The notes: generated from the letters alone by a model not told the origin. Shown: positions 1 to 10,302, numbered from the stretch's first letter. The stretch is DNA of 64,000 nt from Mycolicibacterium mageritense (GCF_010727475.1 NZ_AP022567.1:2852001-2916000), one strand, 5' to 3'. Numbers and translations are program-made.

Positions 1-1
1 C

Positions 2-532
2 GGCGGCGTGGCATTGGCATTCGCGTTCCTCGCGACCGTCGGCCTCAACGGCGTGCTGACGCTGTGGGTGCAGGAGCACCTCGGGTGGAACCTGGCCGGT
101 TCGGGCTGGCTGTATGGCCTGCCCGGCCTGATCCTGGTGTACACCTACTTTCAGATCCCGCTCATGGTGATCGTGTTCATCCCCGCGCTGGAGGGCCTGC
201 GCGAGCAGTGGCGCGAGGCCGCGATGAGCCTCGGCGCGTCGCGGTGGCAGTACCTGCGCGAGGTCGCGGTGCCGCTCTTGACCCCGGCGTTCCTCGGCTC
301 GATGCTGCTGTTGTTCGCCAACGCCTTCGCCGCGTACGCGACCGCTGCGGCCCTGGTCAGCCAGGGCAGTCCGATTGTGCCACTGCTGATCCGGGCCGCC
401 CTGACCAGTGAGGTGGTGCTCGGCCAGTCCGGGTTCGCCTACGCGCTGGCGCTGGAGATGATCGTGGTGGTGGCCGTGGTGATGTTCGCCTACAACGCGT
501 TGGTGCGGCGCACCGCGAGGTGGCTCAGATGA
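2..532 (+). CDS. ABC importer permease subunit, 5' truncated by window edge
   Basis: Inner-membrane permease of a binding-protein-dependent ABC importer, of the spermidine/iron/thiamine/phosphonate type. The reading frame is open from base 2, so the true start lies upstream of the window. The visible part has several hydrophobic segments and the cytoplasmic EAA loop (EAAMSLGAS followed by VPLL), where such permeases dock on the ATPase. The stop codon overlaps the ATG of the next permease (ATGA), so translation is probably coupled. A solute-binding protein, which would name the substrate, is not in view and may be upstream. Substrate unknown. Confidence 0.9.
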   Translation, partial: GGVALAFAFLATVGLNGVLTLWVQEHLGWNLAGSGWLYGLPGLILVYTYFQIPLMVIVFIPALEGLREQWREAAMSLGASRWQYLREVAVPLLTPAFLGSMLLLFANAFAAYATAAALVSQGSPIVPLLIRAALTSEVVLGQSGFAYALALEMIVVVAVVMFAYNALVRRTARWLR

Positions 533-1329
533 GACGCGCGGTGCGGGCCGGGCTGTGGGTGGTGTTCGGCCTGTTCTTCCTGTTCCCGCTGTACGCCATG
601 GCCGACTTCTCCACGCGCAACCTGATTTCGGGCGGCCGCACCTCGGCGGCGTGGCGCAACCTGGTGGCCGACGACGCGCTGTACCAGGCCATCGTGATCT
701 CGCTGCTGCTCGCGGTGTTCACGGTGCTCGCCATGCTGGTGCTGCTGGTGCCCACCATGATCTGGGTGCGGCTGCGGGCTCCGTGGGCGCGGCGAGCCGT
801 CGAGTTCCTGTGTCTGCTGCCGTTGACCATCCCCGCGCTCGTCATCGTGGTGGGCCTCAAGAACGTGTATCTGTGGGTCACCTACTTTCTCGGCGAGTCG
901 GCACTGACCCTGACGTTCGTCTACGTCGTGCTGGTGCTGCCGTTCGCCTACCGCGCGATCGACGCGGCGCTCGCGGCCATCGACCTGACGACCCTCGCTG
1001 AGGCGGCCCGGTCGCTCGGCGCGGGCTGGTTCACCACGATCACGCGGGTCGTGGTGCCCAACATCTGGTCCGGAATCCTGTCCGCGGCTTTCATATCCAT
1101 CGCGGTCGTGCTCGGTGAGTACACCATCGCGTCGCTGAGTGGCTTCGAAACCCTGCAGGTGCAGATCGTGTTGATCGGCAAGAGCGACGGTCCGACATCG
1201 GTGGCGGCGTCACTGGCCACTCTGCTGTTCGGGTTCGTGCTGTTGTTGATCCTGGCGTTCGTCACGCGCGGTCGCCGCGGACGTGAAGGGCAGCGGGGCA
1301 TGCGCGGAAGAGTGGGAGATCCGGCGTGA
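529..1329 (+). CDS. ABC importer permease subunit
   Basis: Second permease of the importer, 266 aa with about six membrane segments and an EAA loop (EAARSLGAG...VVVP) near residue 155. The ATG at 529 overlaps the TGA of the preceding permease; an in-frame GTG at 520 is possible but would lengthen the overlap without benefit. Its stop overlaps a GTG that could start the ATPase gene. Two different permeases plus one ATPase is the usual layout for the Pot/Fbp-like importer class. It should form a heterodimeric channel with the upstream subunit. Substrate not deducible from the sequence. Confidence 0.9.
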   Translation: MRRAVRAGLWVVFGLFFLFPLYAMADFSTRNLISGGRTSAAWRNLVADDALYQAIVISLLLAVFTVLAMLVLLVPTMIWVRLRAPWARRAVEFLCLLPLTIPALVIVVGLKNVYLWVTYFLGESALTLTFVYVVLVLPFAYRAIDAALAAIDLTTLAEAARSLGAGWFTTITRVVVPNIWSGILSAAFISIAVVLGEYTIASLSGFETLQVQIVLIGKSDGPTSVAASLATLLFGFVLLLILAFVTRGRRGREGQRGMRGRVGDPA

Positions 1330-1355
1330 GTGTCGCTGCGCACGTGAGGAGCAAT

Positions 1356-2402
1356 ATGTCTGCAGAGCATGGTGTCGCTGTCGAACTTCGCGACCTCACG
1401 CGCACTTACGGCAACGTCAAGGCGCTCGACGGGTTGAACCTGCGCATGGAGCCCGGCGAACTGGTGGCCCTGCTGGGGCCGTCCGGCTGCGGCAAGACCA
1501 CCGCGTTGCGGATCCTGGCCGGCCTGGACGAGGCCACGGTGGGCACGGTGCTGGTGGGCGGGCAGGACGTCGGCTCGGTACCGGCGAACAAGCGCGGCAT
1601 GGGCATGGTGTTCCAGGCCTACAGTCTGTTCCCGCACCTGAGCGTGCTCGACAACGTCGCGTTCGGATTGAAGGTCCGCGGAAAAGCCAAGGGCGCCAGG
1701 CTGTCTCGTGCCGAGGAGATGCTGGAGCTGGTCGGTTTGGCGGCCCACCGCGACAAGTATGCGAGCGAGTTGTCCGGCGGCCAGCAGCAGCGCGTCGCAC
1801 TCGCCCGGGCGTTGGCGATCCAGCCCCGGGTTCTGCTCCTCGACGAGCCGTTGTCGGCTCTCGACGCCAAGGTGCGGGTGCAGCTGCGCGACGAGATCCG
1901 GCGGGTCCAGCTCGACGTCGGCACCACGACACTGTTCGTCACCCACGATCAGGAAGAGGCTCTCGCGGTTGCCGATCGGGTCGGTGTGATGAGTCAGGGC
2001 AAACTCGAGCAACTCGCGGCGCCCGCTGAGTTGTACGCCAATCCCGCGACACCGTTCGTCGCGGAGTTCGTCGGGTTGACCAACAAGGTGCCCGCGCAGG
2101 TGTCGGCGGGGCGCGCCCACGTGCTCGGCACGGTCATCCCCGCGCTGGCGGGCTCGATCAGCGGCGGTGAGGGCCTGGCCCTGGTCCGGCCCGAGAACCT
2201 GACGCTGACCGCTGCCGCGGACGGCGACGCCGTGGTCAGCGCGGTCGCGTTCCTCGGGCCGATCTCACGGGTCACCGCCGACCTGCCCGACGGCACGGTG
2301 GTCAGTGCTCAGGTGCCGAGCGGGCAGGCCCGGATGTTCAGCCCGGGTGCGCCGGTGCGGGTAGGGGTTGAGCCGGTGAGCGTGCTGGTGGTCGCCGGCT
2401 GA
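1356..2402 (+). CDS. ABC importer ATP-binding subunit
   Basis: ATPase of the importer, about 348 aa. Walker A GPSGCGKTT lies at residues 41-49, followed by a Q-loop (QAYSLFPHL), signature LSGGQQQR, Walker B LLLDEPLSALD and switch His in FVTHDQ. The C-terminal third is a TOBE-like regulatory domain, as in PotA/FbpC. I prefer the ATG at 1356 because GAGGAG lies 4-5 bases upstream; a GTG at 1326 overlaps the previous stop and is the alternative. Last gene of the operon, converging on pyrE. Confidence 0.93.
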   Translation: MSAEHGVAVELRDLTRTYGNVKALDGLNLRMEPGELVALLGPSGCGKTTALRILAGLDEATVGTVLVGGQDVGSVPANKRGMGMVFQAYSLFPHLSVLDNVAFGLKVRGKAKGARLSRAEEMLELVGLAAHRDKYASELSGGQQQRVALARALAIQPRVLLLDEPLSALDAKVRVQLRDEIRRVQLDVGTTTLFVTHDQEEALAVADRVGVMSQGKLEQLAAPAELYANPATPFVAEFVGLTNKVPAQVSAGRAHVLGTVIPALAGSISGGEGLALVRPENLTLTAAADGDAVVSAVAFLGPISRVTADLPDGTVVSAQVPSGQARMFSPGAPVRVGVEPVSVLVVAG

Positions 2403-2432
2403 GCCGGCAATTCAGCACGGCCGGCTGAGCCG

Positions 2433-2996
2433 TCACACCGCGTGGATCGGTTCGATCCCCAGATCCTGGTAGGTGACCAGCGCGACGAACGGCACGTTGC
2501 GCGACGCGAAGAGTTCGGCCGCGACGTCGCCGCGGTCGACCATCGGGATCACGCCGGTGACCACGGCACCGAGTTGCACGACGCGATCGAACGCGATGGC
2601 GGTCGACCCGCCCGTGCTGATCACGTCGTCGACCAGCAGCACGCGCGTGCCGGGCTGCAACCGGGTGCCTTCGATCCACTGTTCGCGGCCGCGTTGCTTC
2701 TGCTCCTTGCGGACCGAGAACCAGGCCTTGCCGGTCACCATCGCCACACCGTGTGCGAGAGGATCGGCGCCCATGGTCAGGCCGCCGACGGCGTCGAACT
2801 CGATGCCGTGCTGCGTGGCCAGGTCGGCCACGGCGCGGCTCACCAGCGACAGCCGCTCGCCGGTGTCGATGGCGTACTTGCCGTCGATGTAGTCGTGGCT
2901 GAGCTGGCCGCTGGCCAGCTTGAAAGGCTCTTCCCGGTGCTCATAGCCACGGGTGCGAATGAGGTCGAAGGCCGCTTGCCAGGTGTCCGGGCGCAT
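2433..2996 (-). CDS. pyrE: orotate phosphoribosyltransferase
   Basis: Joins orotate and PRPP to give orotidine 5'-phosphate in pyrimidine synthesis. The protein is 187 aa. The PRPP-binding loop VLLVDDVISTGGST is at about residues 119-132, and a Lys-rich catalytic loop (RKEQKQRG) at about 96-103. The ATG at 2996 gives the normal family length; the open frame continues upstream to 3662 but that part is only the shadow of the neighbouring gene. Convergent with the ABC operon and 32 bases downstream of the HugZ-like gene. Confidence 0.95.
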   Translation of the reverse strand: MRPDTWQAAFDLIRTRGYEHREEPFKLASGQLSHDYIDGKYAIDTGERLSLVSRAVADLATQHGIEFDAVGGLTMGADPLAHGVAMVTGKAWFSVRKEQKQRGREQWIEGTRLQPGTRVLLVDDVISTGGSTAIAFDRVVQLGAVVTGVIPMVDRGDVAAELFASRNVPFVALVTYQDLGIEPIHAV

Positions 2997-3028
2997 ACCG
3001 GCGATCGTATTGCACCCGGGTACCCGGC

Positions 3029-3823
3029 TCAGAGCTGCCGGGCTCTTTCGGTCAACTCGACTGCCGCCGCGCGCAATTCGACGATCGAGCTGATGGGCGC
3101 GGCATAGGCGACCCGCGTGTGCGCCGCGCCGCGGTCCGACGTGATCCGCAGATCCAGGCCGTACCGATCGGCGGCGGTGCATTGCGCCGCGGTGGCGTCG
3201 GGATAGCCGCCCAGCGTCCGCGCCATGGCCACCAGGGCATCGGCGTGGTCGGCGTTGAGGTGCGCGATCGCGCCCGCGGCGTGTGGCGAGACCGGATCGG
3301 GTTCTGCGGCGAGATACTCCGCGCCCGTCGCGGAGTCCATGCGGCCGTAACCGCCGACCCACCGGACGCGTGCCACCCGCAAGACCCAGACCGAGAAATC
3401 GCTGTAGTCGATGTAGTACTTCGCGGCGTGAACCGCCGCGACATGCGCGTCGCGGGCCGCGTCGAGTTCGGCCCCGGTCGGCCGCTCGGCCAGGCCCGCC
3501 AACGTGATCCGGCCGCTCGCCAGGGGATCGGGTCCGTTGGCGGCTACCATCGCGATGCTGGCGCGCGGGTCGTTGTCGAGGTTTCGGCCGTGCTCGGCGA
3601 GATTCGACACGCACAGTACGGGTGCACCGCCGAGCAGCCCGTAGGTGACGAACGATGCCCACGGATCACCGTCGGCGGTCAGCGTGGCCAGGGTCGCGGT
3701 GTTGGTCGACGCCGCGATGGTGCGGGCTTCCTCTGCGGCCGAGGGCCGAACGGCATCGGCGACCGGAGTCAGCGGCGGCGGTACGGAGGGAGCGTCACCT
3801 GGGTCACCATGATCGCGCGGCAC
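3029..3823 (-). CDS. HugZ-like pyridoxamine-phosphate-oxidase-fold protein with DUF2470
   Basis: 264 aa. The N-terminal part (about residues 25-170) has the FMN-binding split-barrel pattern of PPOX/HugZ proteins (ATLATLTADGDPWAS, then DPRASIAMV). The C-terminal part (about 175-260) looks like a DUF2470 domain (HLNADHADAL). HugZ homologues bind or oxidise heme and related tetrapyrroles; whether this one does is inference. GTG start at 3823. Its only close neighbours are pyrE and a small HTH-like gene on the same strand, which give no pathway clue. Confidence 0.82.
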   Translation of the reverse strand: MPRDHGDPGDAPSVPPPLTPVADAVRPSAAEEARTIAASTNTATLATLTADGDPWASFVTYGLLGGAPVLCVSNLAEHGRNLDNDPRASIAMVAANGPDPLASGRITLAGLAERPTGAELDAARDAHVAAVHAAKYYIDYSDFSVWVLRVARVRWVGGYGRMDSATGAEYLAAEPDPVSPHAAGAIAHLNADHADALVAMARTLGGYPDATAAQCTAADRYGLDLRITSDRGAAHTRVAYAAPISSIVELRAAAVELTERARQL

Positions 3824-3853
3824 GTCGGCACCCTACCGCGAGACCGGCGTGTG

Positions 3854-4312
3854 TCAGCCGCCCAACGCGGCGATGAGATCCTTGATCTGCGCGGTCTCGG
3901 CCTCGGTGGCGGGCTCCTCGGCTTCGACGGCCTCGATCAGATCCTGGCGCAGCCCGACCCCGTTGGCCGCTTCCGCGGTGGACAGCTTGGCGCGGCCGCG
4001 AGCGACGTAGAGGCGCTGGCCCAGTGTGGCGCCGGGGCCTTCGGCTGCGGTCGTCATCAGCTCGTCGTACTGGCGGCGCACACCGCTGAGCGCGACGATC
4101 ACCGACGGGGTCACGCGGCTGCGGCTCGCGGCCTCCGACAGCGAGCCCTGCAGCTTGCGCAGACCGCTGAGCACGACCGCCGCGCGTTCGGCGAATTCCG
4201 GTTCCGTGACCGGAGGCAGGGAGTCGATGGCGGCGACGTACATGTGCATCGCCGCATCGGACAGACCAACGATTACCGGTGCTTCACCATCATTAGGCGC
4301 CGAATCAGCCAC
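3854..4312 (-). CDS. hypothetical protein with C-terminal helix-turn-helix-like segment
   Basis: 152 aa soluble protein, GTG start at 4312. An in-frame upstream ATG is followed by a stop, which supports this start. The C-terminal 60 residues (RLYVARGRAKLSTAEAA, then a Glu-rich tail) resemble an Xre-type helix-turn-helix, suggesting DNA binding. The rest is helical with no motif I recognise. It is divergent from maltokinase across a 210-base gap, so it could regulate that gene, but no operator-like palindrome stands out there. Confidence 0.7.
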   Translation of the reverse strand: MADSAPNDGEAPVIVGLSDAAMHMYVAAIDSLPPVTEPEFAERAAVVLSGLRKLQGSLSEAASRSRVTPSVIVALSGVRRQYDELMTTAAEGPGATLGQRLYVARGRAKLSTAEAANGVGLRQDLIEAVEAEEPATEAETAQIKDLIAALGG

Positions 4313-4522
4313 AGGCCATCCTCATCGAATTGTTTCTTGGGCGATCTCCCCGGCGACCACCGGAGACAAGATCAAATGCGCAGAAAACGTAACCCGTCCC
4401 CGGCTCTTATTCAACCGTTAGTTTTCCCGCAAACCCGCCGGTCACGTCGAAAGATGTTGCTGGGGCCCGGACTTCGCCAGTGCCCTGGCCTGTGCCTCGA
4501 CATTGGGTAAGTTGGGACGGTA

Positions 4523-5827
4523 ATGGCCGACGTGATGGATCTGCCCTTCACCGACTGGCTGCCGCGACAGCGCTGGTATGCCGGTCGCACCAGGCAGCTC
4601 ACGGGGGTGGCCCCGCGCGTTGCGGTGCCGCTCGGTGACCAGGACGGGCTGGGATTGGATCTGGTCCTGCTGGAGGCCAACTTTGCGCAGGGGCCGCCCG
4701 AGCGGTACCAGGTGATCGTGCGGTGGCGTGATCAGCCGGTCGACGCGTACCCGGCGATCGCCACGATCGGGCCCGCCGGTGGGCGCATCGGTTACGACGC
4801 GCTGTACGACGCCGAGGCGGCGCGCCACCTGCTGGAGTTGATCGCGACGACGACGACGCGCGGCGAGACGGTGTTCGCGGCCGAGCCCGGCGTGACGCTG
4901 CCGGTGGATGCGCAGCCGCGGGTGTCCGGCGCCGAACAGAGCAACACCAGCGTGATCTTCGGGCGCGCGGCCATGCTCAAGGTCTTCCGCCGGGTCACCG
5001 CGGGGATCAATCCGGACATCGAACTCAACCGCGTGCTTGGCCGGGCCGGCAACCGGCACGTGGCCAGGCTGCTGGGTTCGGTCGAAACATCTTGGGACGG
5101 TGAGCCGTTCGCGCTGGCCATGGTGAACGAGTTCGCCGCCGACGCCACCGAGGGGTGGGACATGGCCGTCGCCGAGACCCGCGACCTTCGGGCCGACGGC
5201 GACTTCTCGGCCGAGGCGCGCCGGCTCGGCGAGGCCGTCGCATCGGTACACGCGGGGCTGTCGCAACAGTTGGGCACCCAGTCGGTGCCGTTCCCGATGG
5301 CTGTGCTGTCCGAGCGGTTGGCGGCTGCCGCCGACGCGGTGGACCAACTGCGCCAACATGTTTCGTCCATCGAGGCGCTGTACCGCAGGCTCGCGGGCCA
5401 ACAGATCACGGTGCAGCGGGTGCACGGCGACCTGCACCTAGGGCAGGTGCTGCGGACGGCTCAGGGCTGGCTCGTGATCGATTTCGAGGGTGAGCCGGGC
5501 CAGCCGCTCGACGAACGCCGACGCCCCGACTCACCCGTGCGTGACGTCGCGGGCATGCTGCGGTCGTTCGACTATGCCGCGCACAAGTGGCTCGCGGAGG
5601 GCGCCGGCTCCGGGTCGGTGGACGCGGCCAGGGCGTGGGTGCGGCGCGCCGAGGACGCGTTCTGCGCCGGCTACGCCGCGGTGGCGGGTGCCGATCCCCG
5701 CGATGCCGCCGATCTGCTTGCGGCCTACGAGTTGGACAAGGCCATCTACGAGGCGGCCTACGAGGCCAGGTACCGGCCCGACTGGCTGCCGATCCCGATG
5801 GGCGCGATCAGCCGCCTGCTTTCCTAG
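4523..5827 (+). CDS. mak: maltokinase (Mak/Pep2)
   Basis: ATP-dependent kinase that makes maltose 1-phosphate, the donor for GlgE in alpha-glucan synthesis. 434 aa, close in length and sequence to M. tuberculosis Rv0127. Visible features are the N-terminal QRWYAGR motif, the central AEQSNTSVIF and KVFRR segments of the kinase N-lobe, the catalytic loop VHGDLHLGQVL and the metal-binding VIDFEGEPGQPLDERR. ATG start at 4523. In mycobacteria mak normally follows treS, often overlapping or fused to it; here the upstream neighbour is a divergent HTH-like gene. glgX lies about 5 kb away on the other strand. Confidence 0.92.
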   Translation: MADVMDLPFTDWLPRQRWYAGRTRQLTGVAPRVAVPLGDQDGLGLDLVLLEANFAQGPPERYQVIVRWRDQPVDAYPAIATIGPAGGRIGYDALYDAEAARHLLELIATTTTRGETVFAAEPGVTLPVDAQPRVSGAEQSNTSVIFGRAAMLKVFRRVTAGINPDIELNRVLGRAGNRHVARLLGSVETSWDGEPFALAMVNEFAADATEGWDMAVAETRDLRADGDFSAEARRLGEAVASVHAGLSQQLGTQSVPFPMAVLSERLAAAADAVDQLRQHVSSIEALYRRLAGQQITVQRVHGDLHLGQVLRTAQGWLVIDFEGEPGQPLDERRRPDSPVRDVAGMLRSFDYAAHKWLAEGAGSGSVDAARAWVRRAEDAFCAGYAAVAGADPRDAADLLAAYELDKAIYEAAYEARYRPDWLPIPMGAISRLLS

Positions 5828-5829
5828 CG

Positions 5830-5887
5830 CGAACAGACGCATCGGTACCCCGATTTGCGGGTTTTGGGGTACCGCCACGTCTGCTCG
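5830..5887. terminator. two-tier inverted repeat between convergent mak and fadE
   Basis: The 70-base gap between the convergent genes holds nested arms. The inner arms are GGTACCCC (5844-5851) and GGGGTACC (5866-5873). The outer arms are CGAACAGACG (5830-5839) and CGTCTGCTCG (5878-5887), with one mismatch. It could fold in either direction as a bidirectional terminator. There is no strong U-run, so intrinsic termination is not certain. Confidence 0.5.
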
Positions 5888-5897
5888 GCGGGACAAA

Positions 5898-6998
5898 CTA
5901 GAGCGTCGCGATCTCGTAACTGCCGATCTGCTCGATCAGCGTGTGCAACTGGTCGGCCGACGATCCGAGCGTGTGCTCGATCGCGGTGAGCCGGGCCGCG
6001 TAGTGGCCCACCGGGTACTCCGCGGTGATGCCGATGCCGCCGTGCAGCTGGATGGACTCCTGCGCGATGTGGCGGCCCGAGCGGCCGATCTGCAGCTTGG
6101 TGCGCGCGGCGATCACCGGATCGAACTGCCCGTCGGCGATCGACATCGACGCGTAGAGACCCATGCTGCGGGCCAGCTCGAGCGACAGGTACATGTCGGC
6201 CGCGCGCTGCGTGAGCGTCTGGAACTTGCTGAGTGTGACCCCGAACTGCTTGCGGGACTTGAGGTAATCGGTCGTCAGCCGTAGCGACTCCTCCATCGCG
6301 CCGACCGCTTCTGCGCACAGCCCGGCCGACGTGCGCACCAGGGCGCGGGCGATGGCCTCCGAAGAGTCGGTGGCCGCGCCCAGCGGGTCGGCCGGGGTGG
6401 CGTCGAGATCGATCTGCGCGCCCCGCTGACCGTCGAACGTGCGATAGCTCGTCCGGCTGACGGCCTCGGCGTCGACGAGGAACAAACCGGTGCCGCCGTC
6501 GGGCAGCGCGGCGCTGACGATCAGCGTGCCTGCGGCGTCACCGGCCAGCACGGGGTTCTTGCGGCCGTGCAGCGCCCACGAATCACCTTGCCGGACAGCC
6601 GTGGTGGTGACGGGTTCGGTGCCGCGCACCCCGGGCTCGGCGTGCGCGAAGGCCAGCAGGCGTTGGCCCGCGGCCACCTCGTCGAGCAGGGCGCGCTGTG
6701 CCTCGGTGCCGACCTCGGCGATGATCGAGCCCGGTACCAGGGCGCCGTGCAGCACCGGCTCGGGTGCCAATCGGCGTCCGAGCTCGTTGAGCACCACCAT
6801 GATCTCGAGCTGGCCGCCCGCGTCTTCCTCGAATCCGAGCCCGAGCACACCGATCTCGGCGAGCTGGCCCCACACCTGCGTGCTGTAACCCGGATCGGTT
6901 TCGACGACCTTGTTGCGCTTCTCGGTGTCGTAACCCGACAGCACGTCGCGCGTGGTGTCGGCCAGCAGGGTCTGTTCGTCAGTCAGCTGAAAATCCAT
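5898..6998 (-). CDS. acyl-CoA dehydrogenase, second subunit (FadE type)
   Basis: 366 aa flavoprotein of the acyl-CoA dehydrogenase family, with the N-terminal helical domain (MDFQLTDEQ), a degenerate middle beta domain and a C-terminal four-helix domain containing RKQFGVTLSKFQ and LHGGIGITAEYPVG. It starts 8 bases after the stop of a second dehydrogenase gene. Paired unequal FadE genes in mycobacteria commonly form alpha2beta2 heterotetramers that act on CoA esters of steroids or other bulky acids, so this is probably one half of such an enzyme. The actual substrate cannot be read from the sequence. Confidence 0.9.
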   Translation of the reverse strand: MDFQLTDEQTLLADTTRDVLSGYDTEKRNKVVETDPGYSTQVWGQLAEIGVLGLGFEEDAGGQLEIMVVLNELGRRLAPEPVLHGALVPGSIIAEVGTEAQRALLDEVAAGQRLLAFAHAEPGVRGTEPVTTTAVRQGDSWALHGRKNPVLAGDAAGTLIVSAALPDGGTGLFLVDAEAVSRTSYRTFDGQRGAQIDLDATPADPLGAATDSSEAIARALVRTSAGLCAEAVGAMEESLRLTTDYLKSRKQFGVTLSKFQTLTQRAADMYLSLELARSMGLYASMSIADGQFDPVIAARTKLQIGRSGRHIAQESIQLHGGIGITAEYPVGHYAARLTAIEHTLGSSADQLHTLIEQIGSYEIATL

Positions 6999-7006
6999 GG
7001 GTCAAC

Positions 7007-8167
<1,161 letters not shown>

Positions 8168-8226
8168 GTCTGCACACTAAACCACCCGGTTGGTCGGGAG
8201 CCATCGCGGTGTGGCGTCCGTCGTTG

Positions 8227-9039
8227 TCAGCGCACGAGCCTGCGCAGCAGTCCCGAGGCCGCCGCGATGCCCAGGACGGCGGCCACCACCAGCACGGCGA
8301 TGTCCAGCGCCCAGTTGGTCGGCGTGCCGATCAGCAGGCCGCGCAGCACGTTGACCTCGTAGCTGAGTGGGTTGACGGTGGACAGCCAGCGCAGCCAGCC
8401 CGGCATGATGTCGACCGGGTACAGCGCGTTGGACGCGAAGAACAGCGGCATGGTGATGGCCTGGCCGATGCCCATGAGCCGGTCGCGTTTGCGTACGAGC
8501 CCCGCGAGCGTCATCGACAGGCACGCGAAGAACGCCGAGCCGAGCACCACCACACCCATAGCGGCGAGGATCCGCAGCGGGTTGACCGTCATCGCGATGC
8601 CCATGAGATACGCCAGCACCACGACGCCGAGCACCTGCACCACCGAGCGCACACCGGCCGCGAACGCCTTGCCGGTCACCAACGCCGACGCGGGCGCCGG
8701 CGTGACCATGAGCTTGGCCAGGATGCCCGCGTCGCGGTCCCAGATGATCTGGATGCCGTAGAAGATCGAGATGAACAGCGCCGACTGCGCGATGATGCCC
8801 GGCGCGAGGAACGTCAGGTACGGCACGCCGCCCGTGTCGACCATGTGCAGCCTGCTGAAGGTCTGCCCGAAGATCAGCAGCCACAGCGCGGGCTGCACCA
8901 GACGCGTGAACAACTCGGTGCGGTCGTGGCGCAGCTTCTGCAGCTCCACGAGCGAGAACGCCCACACCCGCAGCGCGGTGCCGCGGATGCGGCCCAGGCC
9001 ACGAGGGGCTCGGATCAGGGCGGGAGCCTCAACTGACAC
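8227..9039 (-). CDS. ABC-2 type exporter permease (DrrB-like)
   Basis: 270 aa with about six membrane segments and the ABC-2 pattern (PALWLLIFGQTF near residue 50, ITMPLFFASNALYP near 200). It is the membrane partner of the ATPase encoded immediately upstream, whose 3' end it overlaps by 11 bases. DrrAB-type pumps export drugs or lipids. A MarR gene heads the operon, which suggests induction by a small effector. Substrate unknown. Confidence 0.9.
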   Translation of the reverse strand: MSVEAPALIRAPRGLGRIRGTALRVWAFSLVELQKLRHDRTELFTRLVQPALWLLIFGQTFSRLHMVDTGGVPYLTFLAPGIIAQSALFISIFYGIQIIWDRDAGILAKLMVTPAPASALVTGKAFAAGVRSVVQVLGVVVLAYLMGIAMTVNPLRILAAMGVVVLGSAFFACLSMTLAGLVRKRDRLMGIGQAITMPLFFASNALYPVDIMPGWLRWLSTVNPLSYEVNVLRGLLIGTPTNWALDIAVLVVAAVLGIAAASGLLRRLVR

Positions 9040-9844
9040 GGCGCGCGGTCCTCCTGCTGGATCGGACTTCCCGGATGCCTTGGCCGCCCGCGTCGGCGTC
9101 GAGATCGGATCCGGCGTAGTGCCGGAACACGTCCTCGAGCGTGGCCTCGGCGGACACGGTGGCCTTCAGCTCGGTCGGCGTGCCGATGGCCTGCAGGCGA
9201 CCGTGGTGCATGAGCGCCACCCGGTCGCACAGCGCGTCGGCCTCGGCCATGTAGTGCGTCGTCAGCAGCACCGTCATGCCGAACTCGGTCTGCATGCGCT
9301 GCACCTGGTCCCAGACACTGTCGCGGGCGATCGGGTCGAGGCCGACCGTCGGCTCGTCGAGGATCAGCAACAGCGGCCGGTTGACCAGGGCCTGCGCCAG
9401 CTCGAGACGCCGGACCATGCCGCCCGAGTAGGTGCCCGCGGGCGCGTCGGCGACATCGATCAGCTGCATCGCGTCCAGCGCCGTCGTCACCCGTTCGGCG
9501 CGCTCGGCGCGCGGTACGTCGTACAGGCGCGCGAACAGTTCGACGTTCTGCCGGCCCGTCAGTGCGGATTCGATCGAAAGCTGTTGCGGCACGTAGCCGA
9601 GGTTGTGCCGGATGTCCATGGTGTGCTTGCGGGTGTCCAGGCCGAAGATCCTGACCTCGCCGTGCTGGACCGGGGTCAGCGTCGTGAGCACGCGCACCAC
9701 GGTCGTCTTGCCCGCACCGTTCGGGCCGAGCAACCCGAGGGTCTCGCCGGGGCGGACCTGCAGGTTGAGCGCGTCGACCGCGGTGAAATGCCCGTATCGG
9801 TGGGTCAGGCCGCGGCAGTCGATGGCGGGAAGTTCGTCGGTCAT
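9029..9844 (-). CDS. ABC exporter ATPase (DrrA-like)
   Basis: 271 aa with Walker A GPNGAGKTT near residue 40, signature YSGGMVRRLELAQAL, Walker B LLLILDEPTVGLDP and switch His in TTHYMAEAD. The C-terminal extension after about residue 220 is typical of DrrA/CcmA-type ATPases. The gene overlaps the upstream MarR gene by 4 bases and the downstream permease by 11, so all three form one translationally coupled operon. Confidence 0.93.
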   Translation of the reverse strand: MTDELPAIDCRGLTHRYGHFTAVDALNLQVRPGETLGLLGPNGAGKTTVVRVLTTLTPVQHGEVRIFGLDTRKHTMDIRHNLGYVPQQLSIESALTGRQNVELFARLYDVPRAERAERVTTALDAMQLIDVADAPAGTYSGGMVRRLELAQALVNRPLLLILDEPTVGLDPIARDSVWDQVQRMQTEFGMTVLLTTHYMAEADALCDRVALMHHGRLQAIGTPTELKATVSAEATLEDVFRHYAGSDLDADAGGQGIREVRSSRRTARRVS

Positions 9845-10302
9845 CGCTCTTCGAGGCCCTTCTCGTTCAGCAGCCGGGTCAGCTCCGACAGCACGTCGAG
9901 GCCTTTCGCGAGGTCGTCGAGTTGCGCCGGGTCGAGTTGTGCGAGGACCGCCGAGAGTGCGGCGTGGCGGGCCTCGCGCGACGCGTCGGCGATGCGCTGA
10001 GCCGGTTCGGTCAGCCGGAGCCTGCCGACCCTGCGGTCCGAGTCGTCGACCGCGCGCACCATCAACCCGTCGGCGACCAGGCGCGACACCAGGGTCGACG
10101 CGGTGTTGGGCACGAGGCTGAGCTCGTCGGCGGATTCCCGCACCGAGATGCCCGGCCGCCGGCCCACCAGGCGCAGCAGCTCTGCCTGGGACTGGGTCAG
10201 CCCGGCCGCGCTGAAGCCGCCTCCGGTCGACCGCCGAAGCTGCCGACGGAACCGGCCGACGACGCGGAAGACCTCGCTCGTCAGCTCTGGGATGTCCACC
10301 AC
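9841..10302 (-). CDS. MarR-family transcriptional regulator of the adjacent exporter
   Basis: Winged-helix repressor, about 153 aa. The recognition segment is ISVRESADELSLVPNTASTLVSRL in two pieces (ISVRESADELS, VPNTASTLVSRL), followed by the wing with DSDRRVGRLRLT. The open frame extends to a GTG at 10344, but that start would place the operator palindrome (10309-10329) inside the gene. The GTG at 10302 (or 10299) starts just after the palindrome, and AGAGG inside it can serve as ribosome binding site 9 bases upstream. First gene of marR-drrA-drrB; autoregulation is the natural reading. Confidence 0.88.
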   Translation of the reverse strand: MVDIPELTSEVFRVVGRFRRQLRRSTGGGFSAAGLTQSQAELLRLVGRRPGISVRESADELSLVPNTASTLVSRLVADGLMVRAVDDSDRRVGRLRLTEPAQRIADASREARHAALSAVLAQLDPAQLDDLAKGLDVLSELTRLLNEKGLEER

